Below the pieces are notes generated by a model. The model saw nothing but the letters and a program-made list of their open reading frames with translations, was not told the DNA's origin and did no database searches. A program made the translations under genes and the position numbers. DNA of 64,000 bases from Flavobacterium azizsancarii (GTDB lineage: Bacteria > Bacteroidota > Bacteroidia > Flavobacteriales > Flavobacteriaceae), in the NCBI RefSeq assembly GCF_027980145.1, contig NZ_JAMZNK010000012.1:62001-126000 (forward strand), written 5' to 3'. Shown here one piece after another: positions 1 to 8,222 of this stretch (position 1 is the stretch's first letter; the number at the start of each line of letters is the position of its first letter).

Positions 1-245
1 GAATGGGTTTTTCAGACATTCATTTAAAGAAAATAGTTCGAAAATTACAAGATGACATTCTAAATACAACAGGAAAAACATTGTTTTTAAAAGCCTTATA
101 TGATGAAACTCAGGTTAGGGTTTTAGAAGGCCAGAGTTCAGCAATGCTAAATACTTTTGCTATTGCCAACAGTTTATTAATTGTTCCGCATGATGTAGAA
201 TCGATCAAAAAAGGAGAGTTGGTGACTTTATTGCCGATAGGGTAG
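1..245 (+). CDS. moeA: MoeA C-terminal fragment (molybdopterin molybdenumtransferase)
   Basis: Only the last ~80 codons are in the window; the frame is open at the left edge, so the gene starts outside. The segment GQSSAMLNTFAIANSLLIVP matches the end of the MoeA catalytic domain (family pattern GSGMLSSLARANGLIVLP), followed by the small C-terminal beta-barrel domain ending in VTLLPIG. MoeA inserts molybdate into adenylylated molybdopterin in the cytoplasm. It is followed on the same strand by mobA and cobA, which supports a cofactor-biosynthesis operon. The internal ATG at base 3 is not a credible start because it lies inside the conserved domain. Confidence 0.85.
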   Translation, partial: MGFSDIHLKKIVRKLQDDILNTTGKTLFLKALYDETQVRVLEGQSSAMLNTFAIANSLLIVPHDVESIKKGELVTLLPIG

Positions 246-248
246 ATT

Positions 249-419
249 TTAGAGAATAGAGTAAAGAGAATAGAATAAAGAGAATAGAGGATAGAGGATA
301 GAATAAAGAAGAAAAAGTGTAGAATGCGGTATGTAAATTTAAACATATAGCATAAACCTGAAACAAAAAAACCTGAAACAAAGAAAACCTGAAACAAAAA
401 AATAAACCTGAAACTTGAA
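249..419 (+). repeat. short imperfect tandem repeats in the moeA-mobA spacer
   Basis: Right after the moeA stop comes a purine-rich run of AGAATA/GAGGATA units (about 249-310). It is followed by four copies of CCTGAAAC with A-rich tails, starting at 357, 372, 388 and 407 (spacing 15, 16 and 19 bases). No gene is seen here. A similar purine run follows the epimerase stop at about 35195-35250. Confidence 0.7.
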
Positions 420-432
420 ACAAAAATTAGTC

Positions 433-1005
433 ATGGAAACATTAGCTGTATTTATTCTTTGTGGAGGAAAAAGTTCTCAAATGCAATCGGAGAAAGGATT
501 AGTTCTGTTTCAGAATAAACCATTTATTGAACATATTATCAAGGCGATTTTACCAATATCAGAAAACATTAAGCTGATAACAAACAATAAAGAATACGAT
601 TATCTGACGTATCAAAAAATACCGGATATAATTTTAGACAAAGGTCCGTTAGGTGGTATTTACACAGCTTTGTCAAATTCAGAAACAGAATTTAATTTGA
701 TTCTAAGTTGTGATATTCCCTTAATCTCGACCGAATTATTATCTGAATTAATTGCAAAACATAATCAGGAAGCTCAAATCACTGTTTTTGCATCTGAAAG
801 CAGAATGCATCCGTTAATTGGAATTTATTCTAAAAAAGTAATACCTGTTATCAAAAGTGCAATTGATAATGACGATTTAAAAATGACGAATTTAATAGCG
901 AACGTTCCGCATCAAGTCATCACAATCGAAGAAAGTGAAAACTTTCATTTGACTAATATTAATTCGGCAGACGAATTGAACGATCTGAATATCAATTTAA
1001 GTTAA
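433..1005 (+). CDS. mobA: molybdenum cofactor guanylyltransferase MobA
   Basis: A 190-residue protein of the MobA/GT-A nucleotidyltransferase fold, which transfers GMP to molybdopterin to form the dinucleotide cofactor. The N-terminal GTP-binding loop LCGGKSSQMQSEKG (residues 9-22) is the family LAGGxSxRMGxDK motif; the usual Arg is Gln and the usual Asp is Glu, while the Lys is kept. A Mg-binding Asp is present in LSCDIPL. I start at ATG 433: the reading frame can extend to a TTG at 415, but that lies in the spacer repeats and adds no conserved residues. The stop is 4 bases before cobA, indicating co-transcription. Confidence 0.88.
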   Translation: METLAVFILCGGKSSQMQSEKGLVLFQNKPFIEHIIKAILPISENIKLITNNKEYDYLTYQKIPDIILDKGPLGGIYTALSNSETEFNLILSCDIPLISTELLSELIAKHNQEAQITVFASESRMHPLIGIYSKKVIPVIKSAIDNDDLKMTNLIANVPHQVITIEESENFHLTNINSADELNDLNINLS

Positions 1006-1009
1006 TGTT

Positions 1010-1783
1010 ATGCGAAATTTAAAGACACCAAAATTAACGATTGTAGGTGCAGGACCGGGTGATGCCGAATTGATTACACTAAAGGCGATAAAGACTTTAG
1101 AGAATGCTGATGTAGTATTATACGATGCTCTTGTTAATGAAGAATTATTGCAATATGCGGTAAAAGCAGAAATTGTTTTTGTGGGTAAACGTCTGGGATG
1201 TCACGCTTATACGCAGGATCAGATTAATGAATTGATTGTTTCGATGGCTAATCGTTACGGTCATGTTGTACGTTTAAAAGGTGGAGATCCTTTTATTTTT
1301 GGAAGAGGAAGTGAAGAGATTGAATATGTAGAAAAATTTGGAGTAGAAACAGAAATCGTTCCGGGAATTTCCTCTGCTTTAGGTGTACCGACTTCCGTTG
1401 GGATAAGCCTGACAGAGCGTTTGGTATCAGATAGTTTTTGGGTCATTACAGGAACAACTTCAAATCATGAATTATCTAAAGATATTAATTTAGCTTCAAA
1501 GTCTAATGCAACGGTTGTGATTTTAATGGGAATGCACAAATTAGATGAGATTATTTCCATCTATCAGAAGAACCGAACAGATGATTTACCAATTGCGATT
1601 ATTCAAAACGGAACTAAAAATACAGAACAAAAAGTGACAGGGAGAATAAGTACGATTAGTAAATTGGTATCAGAAAATAAAATTTCATCTCCCGCAATTA
1701 TTGTAATTGGCGAAGTTGTGAAAAACACTTCAGGATTGAATTCTTATGTTAAAGAGCATCTTGATGATGAATCATCCCGATAG
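1010..1783 (+). CDS. cobA: uroporphyrinogen-III C-methyltransferase (SUMT)
   Basis: A 257-residue SAM-dependent tetrapyrrole methylase, the usual size for a stand-alone SUMT. It carries GAGPGD (residues 13-18), the YDALV segment (38-42), GGDPFIFGRG (91-100) and PGISSALGVP (118-127), which form the SAM and substrate sites. It makes precorrin-2, the siroheme precursor. Placement directly behind moeA-mobA suggests siroheme for an assimilatory nitrite reductase alongside molybdenum cofactor for nitrate reductase; that partner locus would be left of the window and is inferred. The region usually reading LTHRG is LTERL here, a small deviation. Confidence 0.9.
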   Translation: MRNLKTPKLTIVGAGPGDAELITLKAIKTLENADVVLYDALVNEELLQYAVKAEIVFVGKRLGCHAYTQDQINELIVSMANRYGHVVRLKGGDPFIFGRGSEEIEYVEKFGVETEIVPGISSALGVPTSVGISLTERLVSDSFWVITGTTSNHELSKDINLASKSNATVVILMGMHKLDEIISIYQKNRTDDLPIAIIQNGTKNTEQKVTGRISTISKLVSENKISSPAIIVIGEVVKNTSGLNSYVKEHLDDESSR

Positions 1784-1866
1784 CGATGAGGGCACGAGGT
1801 CCAAAATCCAAATTCAAAATTTATCGCAATAATTATTTTTGCTTAGTGCAATAGATAATGCCCACC

Positions 1867-1899
1867 AAAAAAAAGGTTCAACTTTATAAGTCAAACCTT
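1867..1899 (-). terminator. intrinsic terminator of the histone-like gene
   Basis: On the minus strand a 12-bp stem starting AAGGTTTGACTT closes around an ATA loop and is followed by eight T residues, ten bases past the stop of the lysine-rich gene. Confidence 0.75.
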
Positions 1900-1908
1900 C
1901 TTTCTAAA

Positions 1909-2586
1909 TTATTTCTTCTTTTTTGCTTTTGCCTTTTTCTGAGACTTAGCTTTCTTTTTTGCTATTTTTTTCGCTTTTGCTTTATCCTTAGCTTTTTTTG
2001 CTTTTTCTTTTTTCTTCGCAGTAGCTTTTTGTTTCGCTTTTTTAGCTTTCTCTTTCTTTTTGTCTTTTTTAGCTTTTTCTTTTTTCTTGGCTAATTTCTT
2101 TTTCTCTTTTTCCTTGTCTTTGTCTTTCACTTTTTTCTTCTTTTTATCTGTTGATTTATCTTTTTTATCTTTTTTATCTTTTCCTGTTATTTCGGTTGCT
2201 TTATCAGTTTTGTTTTCTGATGGCTGTTCTTTCTTTTTTTCTTTGATTGTAACTTTTGGAGTTGTTATTTCTTCTGTTTTCTCAATGGCAGCCGGAGTAA
2301 TTTTTCTTGCAGGAGCCTTTTGAACTGTCGATTTAGGCGTAGTTGTTGTTGCACTTTTTACAGCAGGTCTTACGGGAGTTTTTGTTACCGTTGGTTTTGC
2401 CACTACTGGTTTTACCGTTGGTGTTGCCGGTTTTGCAGCTGCTGTCTTAGCAGGAGTTGCTTTACGAACCGGTGCTTTTGCAGGTGCTGGATTTACAGGT
2501 TTTATGTTTTCTGCAACAGGCTTGCTGTTTTCAGATGTTGGTGAATCAATTTTCTCAGGAGTGGTTTCTGTGGGTTTGTTTTCCAT
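1909..2586 (-). CDS. histone-H1-like lysine/alanine/proline-rich protein
   Basis: A 225-residue, extremely basic, low-complexity protein. Residues 1-110 are rich in Pro, Ala, Thr and Lys (KPVVAKP, KTPVRPAV, KSTVQKAPARK), resembling the tail of eukaryotic H1. Residues ~115-225 are almost only Lys, Glu, Asp and Ala in KKEKAKK-type repeats. There is no signal peptide or membrane segment. Such Lys/Ala-rich proteins in bacteria bind nucleic acid by charge, so a nucleoid or RNA-binding role is plausible, but no folded domain is visible and the function is inferred. It has its own strong terminator and a 300-base leader region, so it is probably a single-gene unit. Confidence 0.75.
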   Translation of the reverse strand: MENKPTETTPEKIDSPTSENSKPVAENIKPVNPAPAKAPVRKATPAKTAAAKPATPTVKPVVAKPTVTKTPVRPAVKSATTTTPKSTVQKAPARKITPAAIEKTEEITTPKVTIKEKKKEQPSENKTDKATEITGKDKKDKKDKSTDKKKKKVKDKDKEKEKKKLAKKKEKAKKDKKKEKAKKAKQKATAKKKEKAKKAKDKAKAKKIAKKKAKSQKKAKAKKKK

Positions 2587-2920
2587 ATTAATGCGCTTTT
2601 AGATGTAGATATTATTACAAATGTGACTAAATTGTTAATTTACAGTTAAGTAAATATAATCATTAAATAAACTCGCCAATGTTAAGTTTTTCAATAAATT
2701 TATAAATTAACGTATTGAATGTTAGTTATTTGAAGTGTATTGGAAATATAAAAGATAAAATCTCTTAACAATTTCACTAAACAAAATTGTAAAATAATGC
2801 AGGGAAGTTTGTTTGAAAACTGAAAAGCGTATGGGAAGTAAAAAAGTCAGATGAATTGAATGCAAGGAGAAAATTCATTTTTGTAGAGACACGCAAGAGC
2901 GCGTCTCTACATCGGTATAA
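2587..2920. other. spacer with GTAGAGAC palindrome
   Basis: A 334-base AT-rich spacer between two minus-strand genes. It holds no ORF I trust. At 2883-2910 there is a hairpin, GTAGAGAC-a-CGC-AAGA-GCG-c-GTCTCTAC, just downstream of the methyltransferase stop. It lacks a T-run on either strand and looks like a dispersed palindromic repeat. Confidence 0.6.
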
Positions 2921-3544
2921 TTATTTTTTTAATGCAACAAATCGAATTACAGAGCCTTTTCCGTTATGGAATAATCCTTCATTCAATTCAATCTCTTTCT
3001 CTTCTAACACGATGATTTCATAATTAGGAAAATCAGCTTTTATTTCTTCGATAGAAAATAAAGATTCAATATCTTTTGGTCCACCCACTTTATCATTAAT
3101 CGCAAGATATTCTAAGTGTTTTTTACTAAAAGCTTCAAAAATAACTACTCCGCCTTTGCCTAAATATTGGTCAAGTGTTTTATGAATAGAAGATTTAATT
3201 TCTGCGGGAAAGTGTGCATAAATCAGGGCGATAGCATCAAATTGGTTGGGTTGATAATTCAGCGTTTCTAATACTCCAACCTGAAAATCAATTTCAACCT
3301 TGTTAGCTTCAGCCAGTTTTATTGCCTTGTTTTTTCCTTCGGCACTAATGTCAAAAGCAGCAACCTTCCAGCCCAATTGTGCTGCAAAAACAGCATTGCG
3401 GCCTTCGCCTTCAGCAGGGAAAAGAATGCTTCCGGGTTTTAATTTTCCCAGTTGTTCTTTTAAATAATTGTTGGGTTCCGTACCGTAAGCAAATTCTTCG
3501 CTGCTGTAGCGGTCATCCCATCTATCTTTCCAGGAGTTGTTCAT
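2921..3544 (-). CDS. class I SAM-dependent methyltransferase (TehB/TPMT-like)
   Basis: A 207-residue Rossmann-fold methyltransferase. Motif I is PAEGEGRN (residues 43-50), the variant used by the TehB/thiopurine-methyltransferase-like group instead of GxGxG. It is followed by the acidic motif FDISAEG and by the post-motif ALIYAHFP. The N-terminal WKDRWDDRY block also fits that group, whose members methylate small thiols, tellurite or similar compounds. The substrate cannot be told from sequence. No functional partner lies next to it. Confidence 0.8.
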   Translation of the reverse strand: MNNSWKDRWDDRYSSEEFAYGTEPNNYLKEQLGKLKPGSILFPAEGEGRNAVFAAQLGWKVAAFDISAEGKNKAIKLAEANKVEIDFQVGVLETLNYQPNQFDAIALIYAHFPAEIKSSIHKTLDQYLGKGGVVIFEAFSKKHLEYLAINDKVGGPKDIESLFSIEEIKADFPNYEIIVLEEKEIELNEGLFHNGKGSVIRFVALKK

Positions 3545-3994
3545 GGTTTTATTTGTATTTTGAATAGTACAATAGCCTTAAATATTTTAAAAAGGCTAAA
3601 AAAAGGAATTCTTTTCTAAATCAAATATACCCAAATTAAAAAATAAAAAATATTACCATAAAACAAAAAAAACATCCTTTTCAAAAGAAAAAAAAGGTGA
3701 ATTATAATATTTAGATTTAAAAAATATCTATTTCTTCTATCTAAAAATTCCTGGATTTACAGAAATCATTAGCCAGGTCCAATTGTTGGTATGACCGGCA
3801 TATCCGGGAGCTTTTAAAACTTCTCAAGTTTTTAGTGGTCTTTTTTTGTTAATTTAAAATCATGAAATATGTTCAAACACATTAATGAAACTATAAACCA
3901 TAGTAGGACTTATTCAATAAATAAAATCTGAACGTTTTATAATGGTTAAAAACGAAAATGAACTTAAAATATAATTAGGTACAAATACGTAATT
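3545..3994. other. 450-base spacer with a possible gene remnant
   Basis: Very AT-rich. The only coding-like stretch is an open minus-strand frame at 3737-3823 whose translation contains LKAPGYAGHTNNWTWLMISV. It is closed upstream by a stop and has no start codon. I see no tRNA and no strong terminator. Confidence 0.4.
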
Positions 3995-4654
3995 TTATAC
4001 TAAGGAATATTCAGAAGCTTTATTCGAAAGTTCCATTAGATTCTTCACTTTTAGTTTTTTCATCAGATTAAAGCGATGCACTTCAGCAGTTCGTTTGCTA
4101 ATATTTAGTGCTTCGGCTATTTCTTTGTTTCCTTTTCCTGATAATAAGAGAGTCAGGATCTCTTTTTCTCTTCTGGTAATCATCATTTGTACACCAGAAT
4201 TTTGTTTGGGTTCCAGAGCTCCGGAAGAACCTGTTAACTGACGAATAAGAATAGAAGAAACATCACCACTAAAATACTTTCCACCTGCTGCAACTGTATG
4301 TAAAGCCTTTAGGAATTCCTCCTTACTTGAACCTTTTAGTAAATATCCGTCTGCTCCGGCTTTTAGTGATTTTAGTACATACTCCTCAGTATCGTACATA
4401 GAAAGCATTATAATTTTTATCTTATTGTTTTGAGCCCTAAGTTTTTCGATGACCTCAATTCCATTTAAGTTCGGCATCTTAATATCCAGAATAAGTAAAT
4501 CCGGAACGGTTTCGTTTATTACTTTAATAGCATCGATACCATCAATAGCTTCACCTACAACCTTTATATTTATTTCATTTTCCAGTAATGATTTTACACC
4601 ATCTCTCACAAATACGTGATCATCTGCAAGGACTATTTTAATAACATTATTCAT
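3995..4654 (-). CDS. LuxR/NarL-family response regulator
   Basis: A 219-residue DNA-binding response regulator. The receiver domain spans ~1-120, with the acidic pair D11-D12, phospho-acceptor D57 (LLILDIKMP) and the conserved Lys in YLLKGSS. The LuxR-type helix-turn-helix is at ~150-212 (TRREKEILTLLLSGKGNKEIAEALNIS). Family members dimerize on phosphorylation and bind DNA. No histidine kinase is adjacent, so it is an orphan here and its partner must be elsewhere. It is preceded by a 140-base AT-rich spacer separating it from the DUF4202 gene. Confidence 0.9.
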   Translation of the reverse strand: MNNVIKIVLADDHVFVRDGVKSLLENEINIKVVGEAIDGIDAIKVINETVPDLLILDIKMPNLNGIEVIEKLRAQNNKIKIIMLSMYDTEEYVLKSLKAGADGYLLKGSSKEEFLKALHTVAAGGKYFSGDVSSILIRQLTGSSGALEPKQNSGVQMMITRREKEILTLLLSGKGNKEIAEALNISKRTAEVHRFNLMKKLKVKNLMELSNKASEYSLV

Positions 4655-4794
4655 GAATTACTTATTTTTAATTCTCACTATTTACGTATAATTACCTATA
4701 GATAATACGCTAATGTACTTATTTTATATATTTGAAATAAAATTAATTGTAAAATAAGTAAGTGAAATATTATTTTTCAGTAAATAAATTAAGT

Positions 4795-5379
4795 TTATAA
4801 ACCTAAAGACGCTTTTATCAAATTTAAGTTTTCTTCAGAATAATTAATCTTTAATGCTTCCTGATGTCCTTTGTCAGACATTTTATCCCAGGTTTTTTTA
4901 ATGATGTTTTTTAGTTTTTCTTCGTCGTGTTTGTGCACAAAAGGATCCAGGTAATATCCTAAAAAAACTAAGCAAATAACATCTTCAAGTAATTGTGTTT
5001 CTACATCTTTTTTAAGTAATTTCTTTTCGATCAAAAAAGAGACACGATCTGTAAATTCAGAAGCATATCCGGCTTTTTCTAAAATTGCTGCGGTAGTTTT
5101 AGCATGAAATTTTTTAAGTTCTTCCCTCCATTTCAAGTAACCAACACGATCCATTGGGTACGATTCCCGGGCCACTTTCCATCTGCAAATATGCTGCGCT
5201 TTAGAAGCAATCTGCACTTCTTCAGAAGCTTCAGGTTCAAATTGCATTAGTCTTTGATACATCCTGTTCGAATATAATAATTCCTTTGGATATTCAATAT
5301 TCTGGTCGATTTCGATGTTTGGATCTTGTGCGTTTTCGGTATCGATCCACTCGCTTGCTTTTTGAAAAGGTGTCTTCAT
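4795..5379 (-). CDS. DUF4202 family protein
   Basis: A 194-residue soluble protein that I recognise as DUF4202. Typical features are the N-terminal FQKASEWIDTENAQDPN, the central QHICRWKVARESYP (about 62-75), YLKWREELKKFHA, and the C-terminal FLGYYLDPFVHKHDEEK. The conserved His residues suggest an HD-like all-helical metal site, which is inference. The family has no proven reaction; from memory it is often found near nitrate/nitrite assimilation and molybdenum-cofactor genes, which fits moeA-mobA-cobA 3 kb away. Confidence 0.8.
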   Translation of the reverse strand: MKTPFQKASEWIDTENAQDPNIEIDQNIEYPKELLYSNRMYQRLMQFEPEASEEVQIASKAQHICRWKVARESYPMDRVGYLKWREELKKFHAKTTAAILEKAGYASEFTDRVSFLIEKKLLKKDVETQLLEDVICLVFLGYYLDPFVHKHDEEKLKNIIKKTWDKMSDKGHQEALKINYSEENLNLIKASLGL

Positions 5380-5594
5380 TTTTTGGTAAGATAATAGATT
5401 TCAAATATACATAATTAATCTCTAAAGCTTATGTATACTTTAGTAGCACAGGTTTTATTCATTCAATATTCAAAATAAAATATTCATTCTAAAGTATGAA
5501 AAAATAGTACCATGGATAATTTCTATAGAATTCAGAGTATTTATTTTTAAGTATGTTTTGATCTTAAAATTTTAATAAAGTGTGTTATTTTTCT

Positions 5595-5602
5595 TAAATT
5601 TG
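5595..5602 (+). promoter_or_regulatory. -7 element (TAAATTTG) of the META lipoprotein gene
   Basis: Matches the Flavobacterium -7 consensus TAnnTTTG, 30 bases before the ATG. No clear -33 TTG at the right distance. Confidence 0.35.
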
Positions 5603-5631
5603 ATAGTATTCAATTTCTAAAAACATATCTC

Positions 5632-6414
5632 ATGAAAAAACTTCTTTTACTAATGTTATTATCTTCTTTGATAATAAGCTGTAAAATAGCGATAAATAAA
5701 AATCCAGATACAAAAGAAACTACTTCAGAATACGGAACTCAGGAAGATCAAATGAAGTATTATTTTACTGCAACCGGCAACGAGCCTTTTTGGGCATTAA
5801 AAATGGGGACAGAAAATATTGAGTTTACATCATTAATCTCGGGGAAAGAGAAACTTATTTTTCCTGCAACTGAAGCCATACGAGCAATGGATGCTAATGT
5901 AAAAATGTACAAAGTCAGTAACGAAACATCAAGTGCGACAATTTCGATTCAGCAATTAGAATGTCAAAATTCAATGTCAGGAGCAATTTCGCCTTATAAA
6001 GTGTCGATTGAAATTAAGAATAATTCGGAACTTGAATTAAAAAAACTGGACGGATGTGGTAATTATAATACAGATTATCGTCTTCATGATATCTGGGTTT
6101 TAGAAGAGCTAAACGGATTCAAAGTCTTTTTAACAGATTTTCAAAAAGAACTTCCAAGAATCGAAATTAATGCTGCAGAAAATAAATTTATGGGTTACGG
6201 AGGTTGTAATGCAATTAGTGGCAGTATTTTTTATGAAAAAGACGTACTCCGATTTTCCAAAGTTATTTCGACTATGATGGCTTGTGCACCCGGAAATAAA
6301 GATGATCAATTTATAAAAGCACTTCAAAATACCACCACATATTCTTTTGGTGATAATCGATTAACGCTTTCTAATCCTTCAGGTAAACTTTTGGTTTTTA
6401 GAAAAGTAGATTAG
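5632..6414 (+). CDS. META-domain lipoprotein
   Basis: A 260-residue lipoprotein. The signal peptide ends in the lipobox LIISC with Cys17. Residues ~45-145 form a COG3650-like domain (TGNEPFWALKMG at its start, SGAISPYKVSI near its end). Residues ~150-258 form a META/HslJ domain with its hallmarks GYGGCNAISG and STMMACAPG. HslJ-type domains are linked to heat- and novobiocin-related envelope stress in E. coli; the biochemical role is unknown. The same two-domain order is common in Bacteroidota. It faces a convergent DUF2130 gene. Confidence 0.85.
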   Translation: MKKLLLLMLLSSLIISCKIAINKNPDTKETTSEYGTQEDQMKYYFTATGNEPFWALKMGTENIEFTSLISGKEKLIFPATEAIRAMDANVKMYKVSNETSSATISIQQLECQNSMSGAISPYKVSIEIKNNSELELKKLDGCGNYNTDYRLHDIWVLEELNGFKVFLTDFQKELPRIEINAAENKFMGYGGCNAISGSIFYEKDVLRFSKVISTMMACAPGNKDDQFIKALQNTTTYSFGDNRLTLSNPSGKLLVFRKVD

Positions 6415-6423
6415 TTTTTTTTT

Positions 6424-6541
6424 GATTTTCATCGCTAGTTCCGTGGAGTAACAAACTATACGATGAAATCAAAATAATATAGAAATCCGTGTAATTCTGC
6501 GTTTTCGCTTTAGCGAATCCGTAAAATCCGTGTGCCATTTC
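6424..6541. repeat. convergent-gene spacer: hairpin plus family A repeat
   Basis: Bases 6424-6472 can pair (GATTTTCATCG with CGATGAAATC, one bulge) between two convergent stops. Bases 6478-6541 are a minus-strand copy of a repeat also found at 13386-13442: both read GGCACACGGAT, then CGGATTCGC, then GCGAAAAC. Confidence 0.6.
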
Positions 6542-6547
6542 GTATTA

Positions 6548-7825
6548 CTATTCCAGTTCTTTAGGATCTTCATTCTCTTCTTCAATAAAATCAAGTTCCA
6601 GAGCTCTCACCGTTTGAACAGCATTTCCGGCAATACCACGAATAGATCCGTACATTCCTAACGTATTATGAACGACTTTTTCGATTTGTTTTTCACGTTG
6701 CTTCCAAATACGCTGCATCGCTCTTTTTTCAGAATCAAGATCGCCTTGCATTTGCGTAAAACCTTCTACAATTCCTTCAATTTGCAAACGGAATTCGTTA
6801 CTTGTTAGAAAATCATATAACATCGACATTTTGTCGCCTTTGTTTTCCTGCGCCTGAACAGCCTGACTTACTTGTATCAGAGATTGACGCAAAACCGCGC
6901 TTAAACCTTTAAATTCTTCATAAGTACAAATCCAGATTCCGTCGCGCATTCCCATTCTGTCCAGTCCTGCCGGCATAACCTCAGTTACTAAAACACCAAT
7001 ATTGGCTCTTTTAGTTCTAATGTCATTTTTGAATTTCTCAATCCACGCAGGCTGAAAAGCTTTTGTACGCTTGCTTTCGTAATAAATTGAACCACAATTT
7101 TGTAATTCCCTGGTATTTACAATCTGAAGACAATCAGCACCGTTTGCACCTTTTTTGATTTCGTCGATAGTATCAAGCGGAAAATTATTTGCCAACCATT
7201 CTTCGATTGCTAATTCCATTACTTCGCCTTGCAATTGCATAGATCCTTGTTCCTGCTTGCGTTTCATTTCTTCAATCAGCTTTTTTTGATCGTCAGATTG
7301 TTTTTGGTATTCTTTTATTTTTAGTTCATTTTTTTCTTCTTCCTGTTTGCGGATTTTGTCCCGTTCTAAAACCAAAGTAGCATTGAGTTGTTTTTCAGCT
7401 TCAGCCTGAATAGCATCTTTCATCTCCAGTTTCTCCCGTTGAAGTTTAGCAATTTCTCCTTGCATTTTACTTAGATCGCGAAGTTTCTCAGATTTTTCAG
7501 AAAGTTCTTTTTCCATCGAAAGCAAACGATCCTTATTTTCTTCGTCTAGTTTTGTTTTTAGTTTTTCGGTAATTTCTTTTTCGGCAACTTTTTTCTCACG
7601 TTCTAAACGTTCTGCAAAAAGTTCGTTTTCGTGTTTCTTTTTGGCTTCAAATTCAGTTTTGGCCTTTTCAAATTGCTCGTTCTTAAGTTCAAGTTCTTTT
7701 GTCTGAGCATTCGTTTTTTGTTGAAATTCTTTGCGGATACTATCTTCTAACTGATGTTTTAAAATATCATTTACATCGATAGTTGTTCCACAATTTGGAC
7801 ACTGAATTGAAGATTGCTCCGCCAT
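6548..7825 (-). CDS. DUF2130 protein with zinc finger and coiled coil
   Basis: A 425-residue protein. A short N-terminal zinc-ribbon half (CPNCG, Cys9 and Cys12) is followed by a long charged coiled coil (~40-205), then the DUF2130 domain (~205-345). That domain contains GEVMELAIEEWL, GANGADCLQIV and SIYYESKRTK. The spacing of Glu, Asp and Glu-x-Lys resembles a PD-(D/E)xK nuclease core, so DNA cleavage or binding is a reasonable guess; the overall build recalls RmuC. No restriction or repair partner is next to it. Length is usual for the family. Confidence 0.8.
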   Translation of the reverse strand: MAEQSSIQCPNCGTTIDVNDILKHQLEDSIRKEFQQKTNAQTKELELKNEQFEKAKTEFEAKKKHENELFAERLEREKKVAEKEITEKLKTKLDEENKDRLLSMEKELSEKSEKLRDLSKMQGEIAKLQREKLEMKDAIQAEAEKQLNATLVLERDKIRKQEEEKNELKIKEYQKQSDDQKKLIEEMKRKQEQGSMQLQGEVMELAIEEWLANNFPLDTIDEIKKGANGADCLQIVNTRELQNCGSIYYESKRTKAFQPAWIEKFKNDIRTKRANIGVLVTEVMPAGLDRMGMRDGIWICTYEEFKGLSAVLRQSLIQVSQAVQAQENKGDKMSMLYDFLTSNEFRLQIEGIVEGFTQMQGDLDSEKRAMQRIWKQREKQIEKVVHNTLGMYGSIRGIAGNAVQTVRALELDFIEEENEDPKELE

Positions 7826-8222
7826 TTTTATTGATTTTATTGAGTAGAATTATAATCTGCTAAGGTATTTAAAAATTGAGGTTTTTTTGTCACGAATTCC
7901 CTGAATTTTAGTTAATATTGTATAGTTGCTTAAGCGCTAAGAATTAATTTTAAGCCACAGATTATAAGGGGCATAATGATTTTTGCTCATTTTATGTCAT
8001 TTTGACGAAGGAGAAATCACACTCGAAATTCGACAAAGATTGACACTTTTAGCAACGGAATAACTACTGTGATTTCTCCTTCGTCGAAATGACAAACTTA
8101 CTTAAACCTAAAGAAACTTTGCGACTCTGGACCTTTGCGAGATTACTTTATAGTTTACAATTTAAAGATTTCTTTTAAGTAATTTTTACGGATTTCCTTC
8201 GTTTTAAAAATTTGAGGCAAAC
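7826..8222. other. spacer carrying two dispersed repeats
   Basis: No gene. It holds the 98-bp inverted-repeat element at 7996-8093 and a family F repeat (ACTTTGCGACTCTGGACCTTTGCGAG region) at about 8106-8150. Confidence 0.7.
7996..8093. repeat. 98-bp MITE-like element, copy 1
   Basis: Ends are a near-perfect 26-bp inverted repeat: GTCATTTTGACGAAGGAGAA... and its complement, one mismatch. The inside carries CGACAAAGATTG and ACGGAA. The second copy at 35269-35366 has the same length and the same internal blocks at almost the same offsets. Confidence 0.85.

Noticed and set aside
249..419. CRISPR array
   Set aside because: Repeats are only 8 bases with 15-19-base spacing, imperfect and without cas genes.
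1858..2544. Plus-strand Phe/Leu/Cys-rich frames
   Set aside because: They are the antisense of the lysine-rich gene; low complexity mirrors it exactly.
3545..3994. Riboswitch near the response regulator
   Set aside because: No conserved aptamer elements recognised; the area reads as gene remnant and AT-rich spacer.
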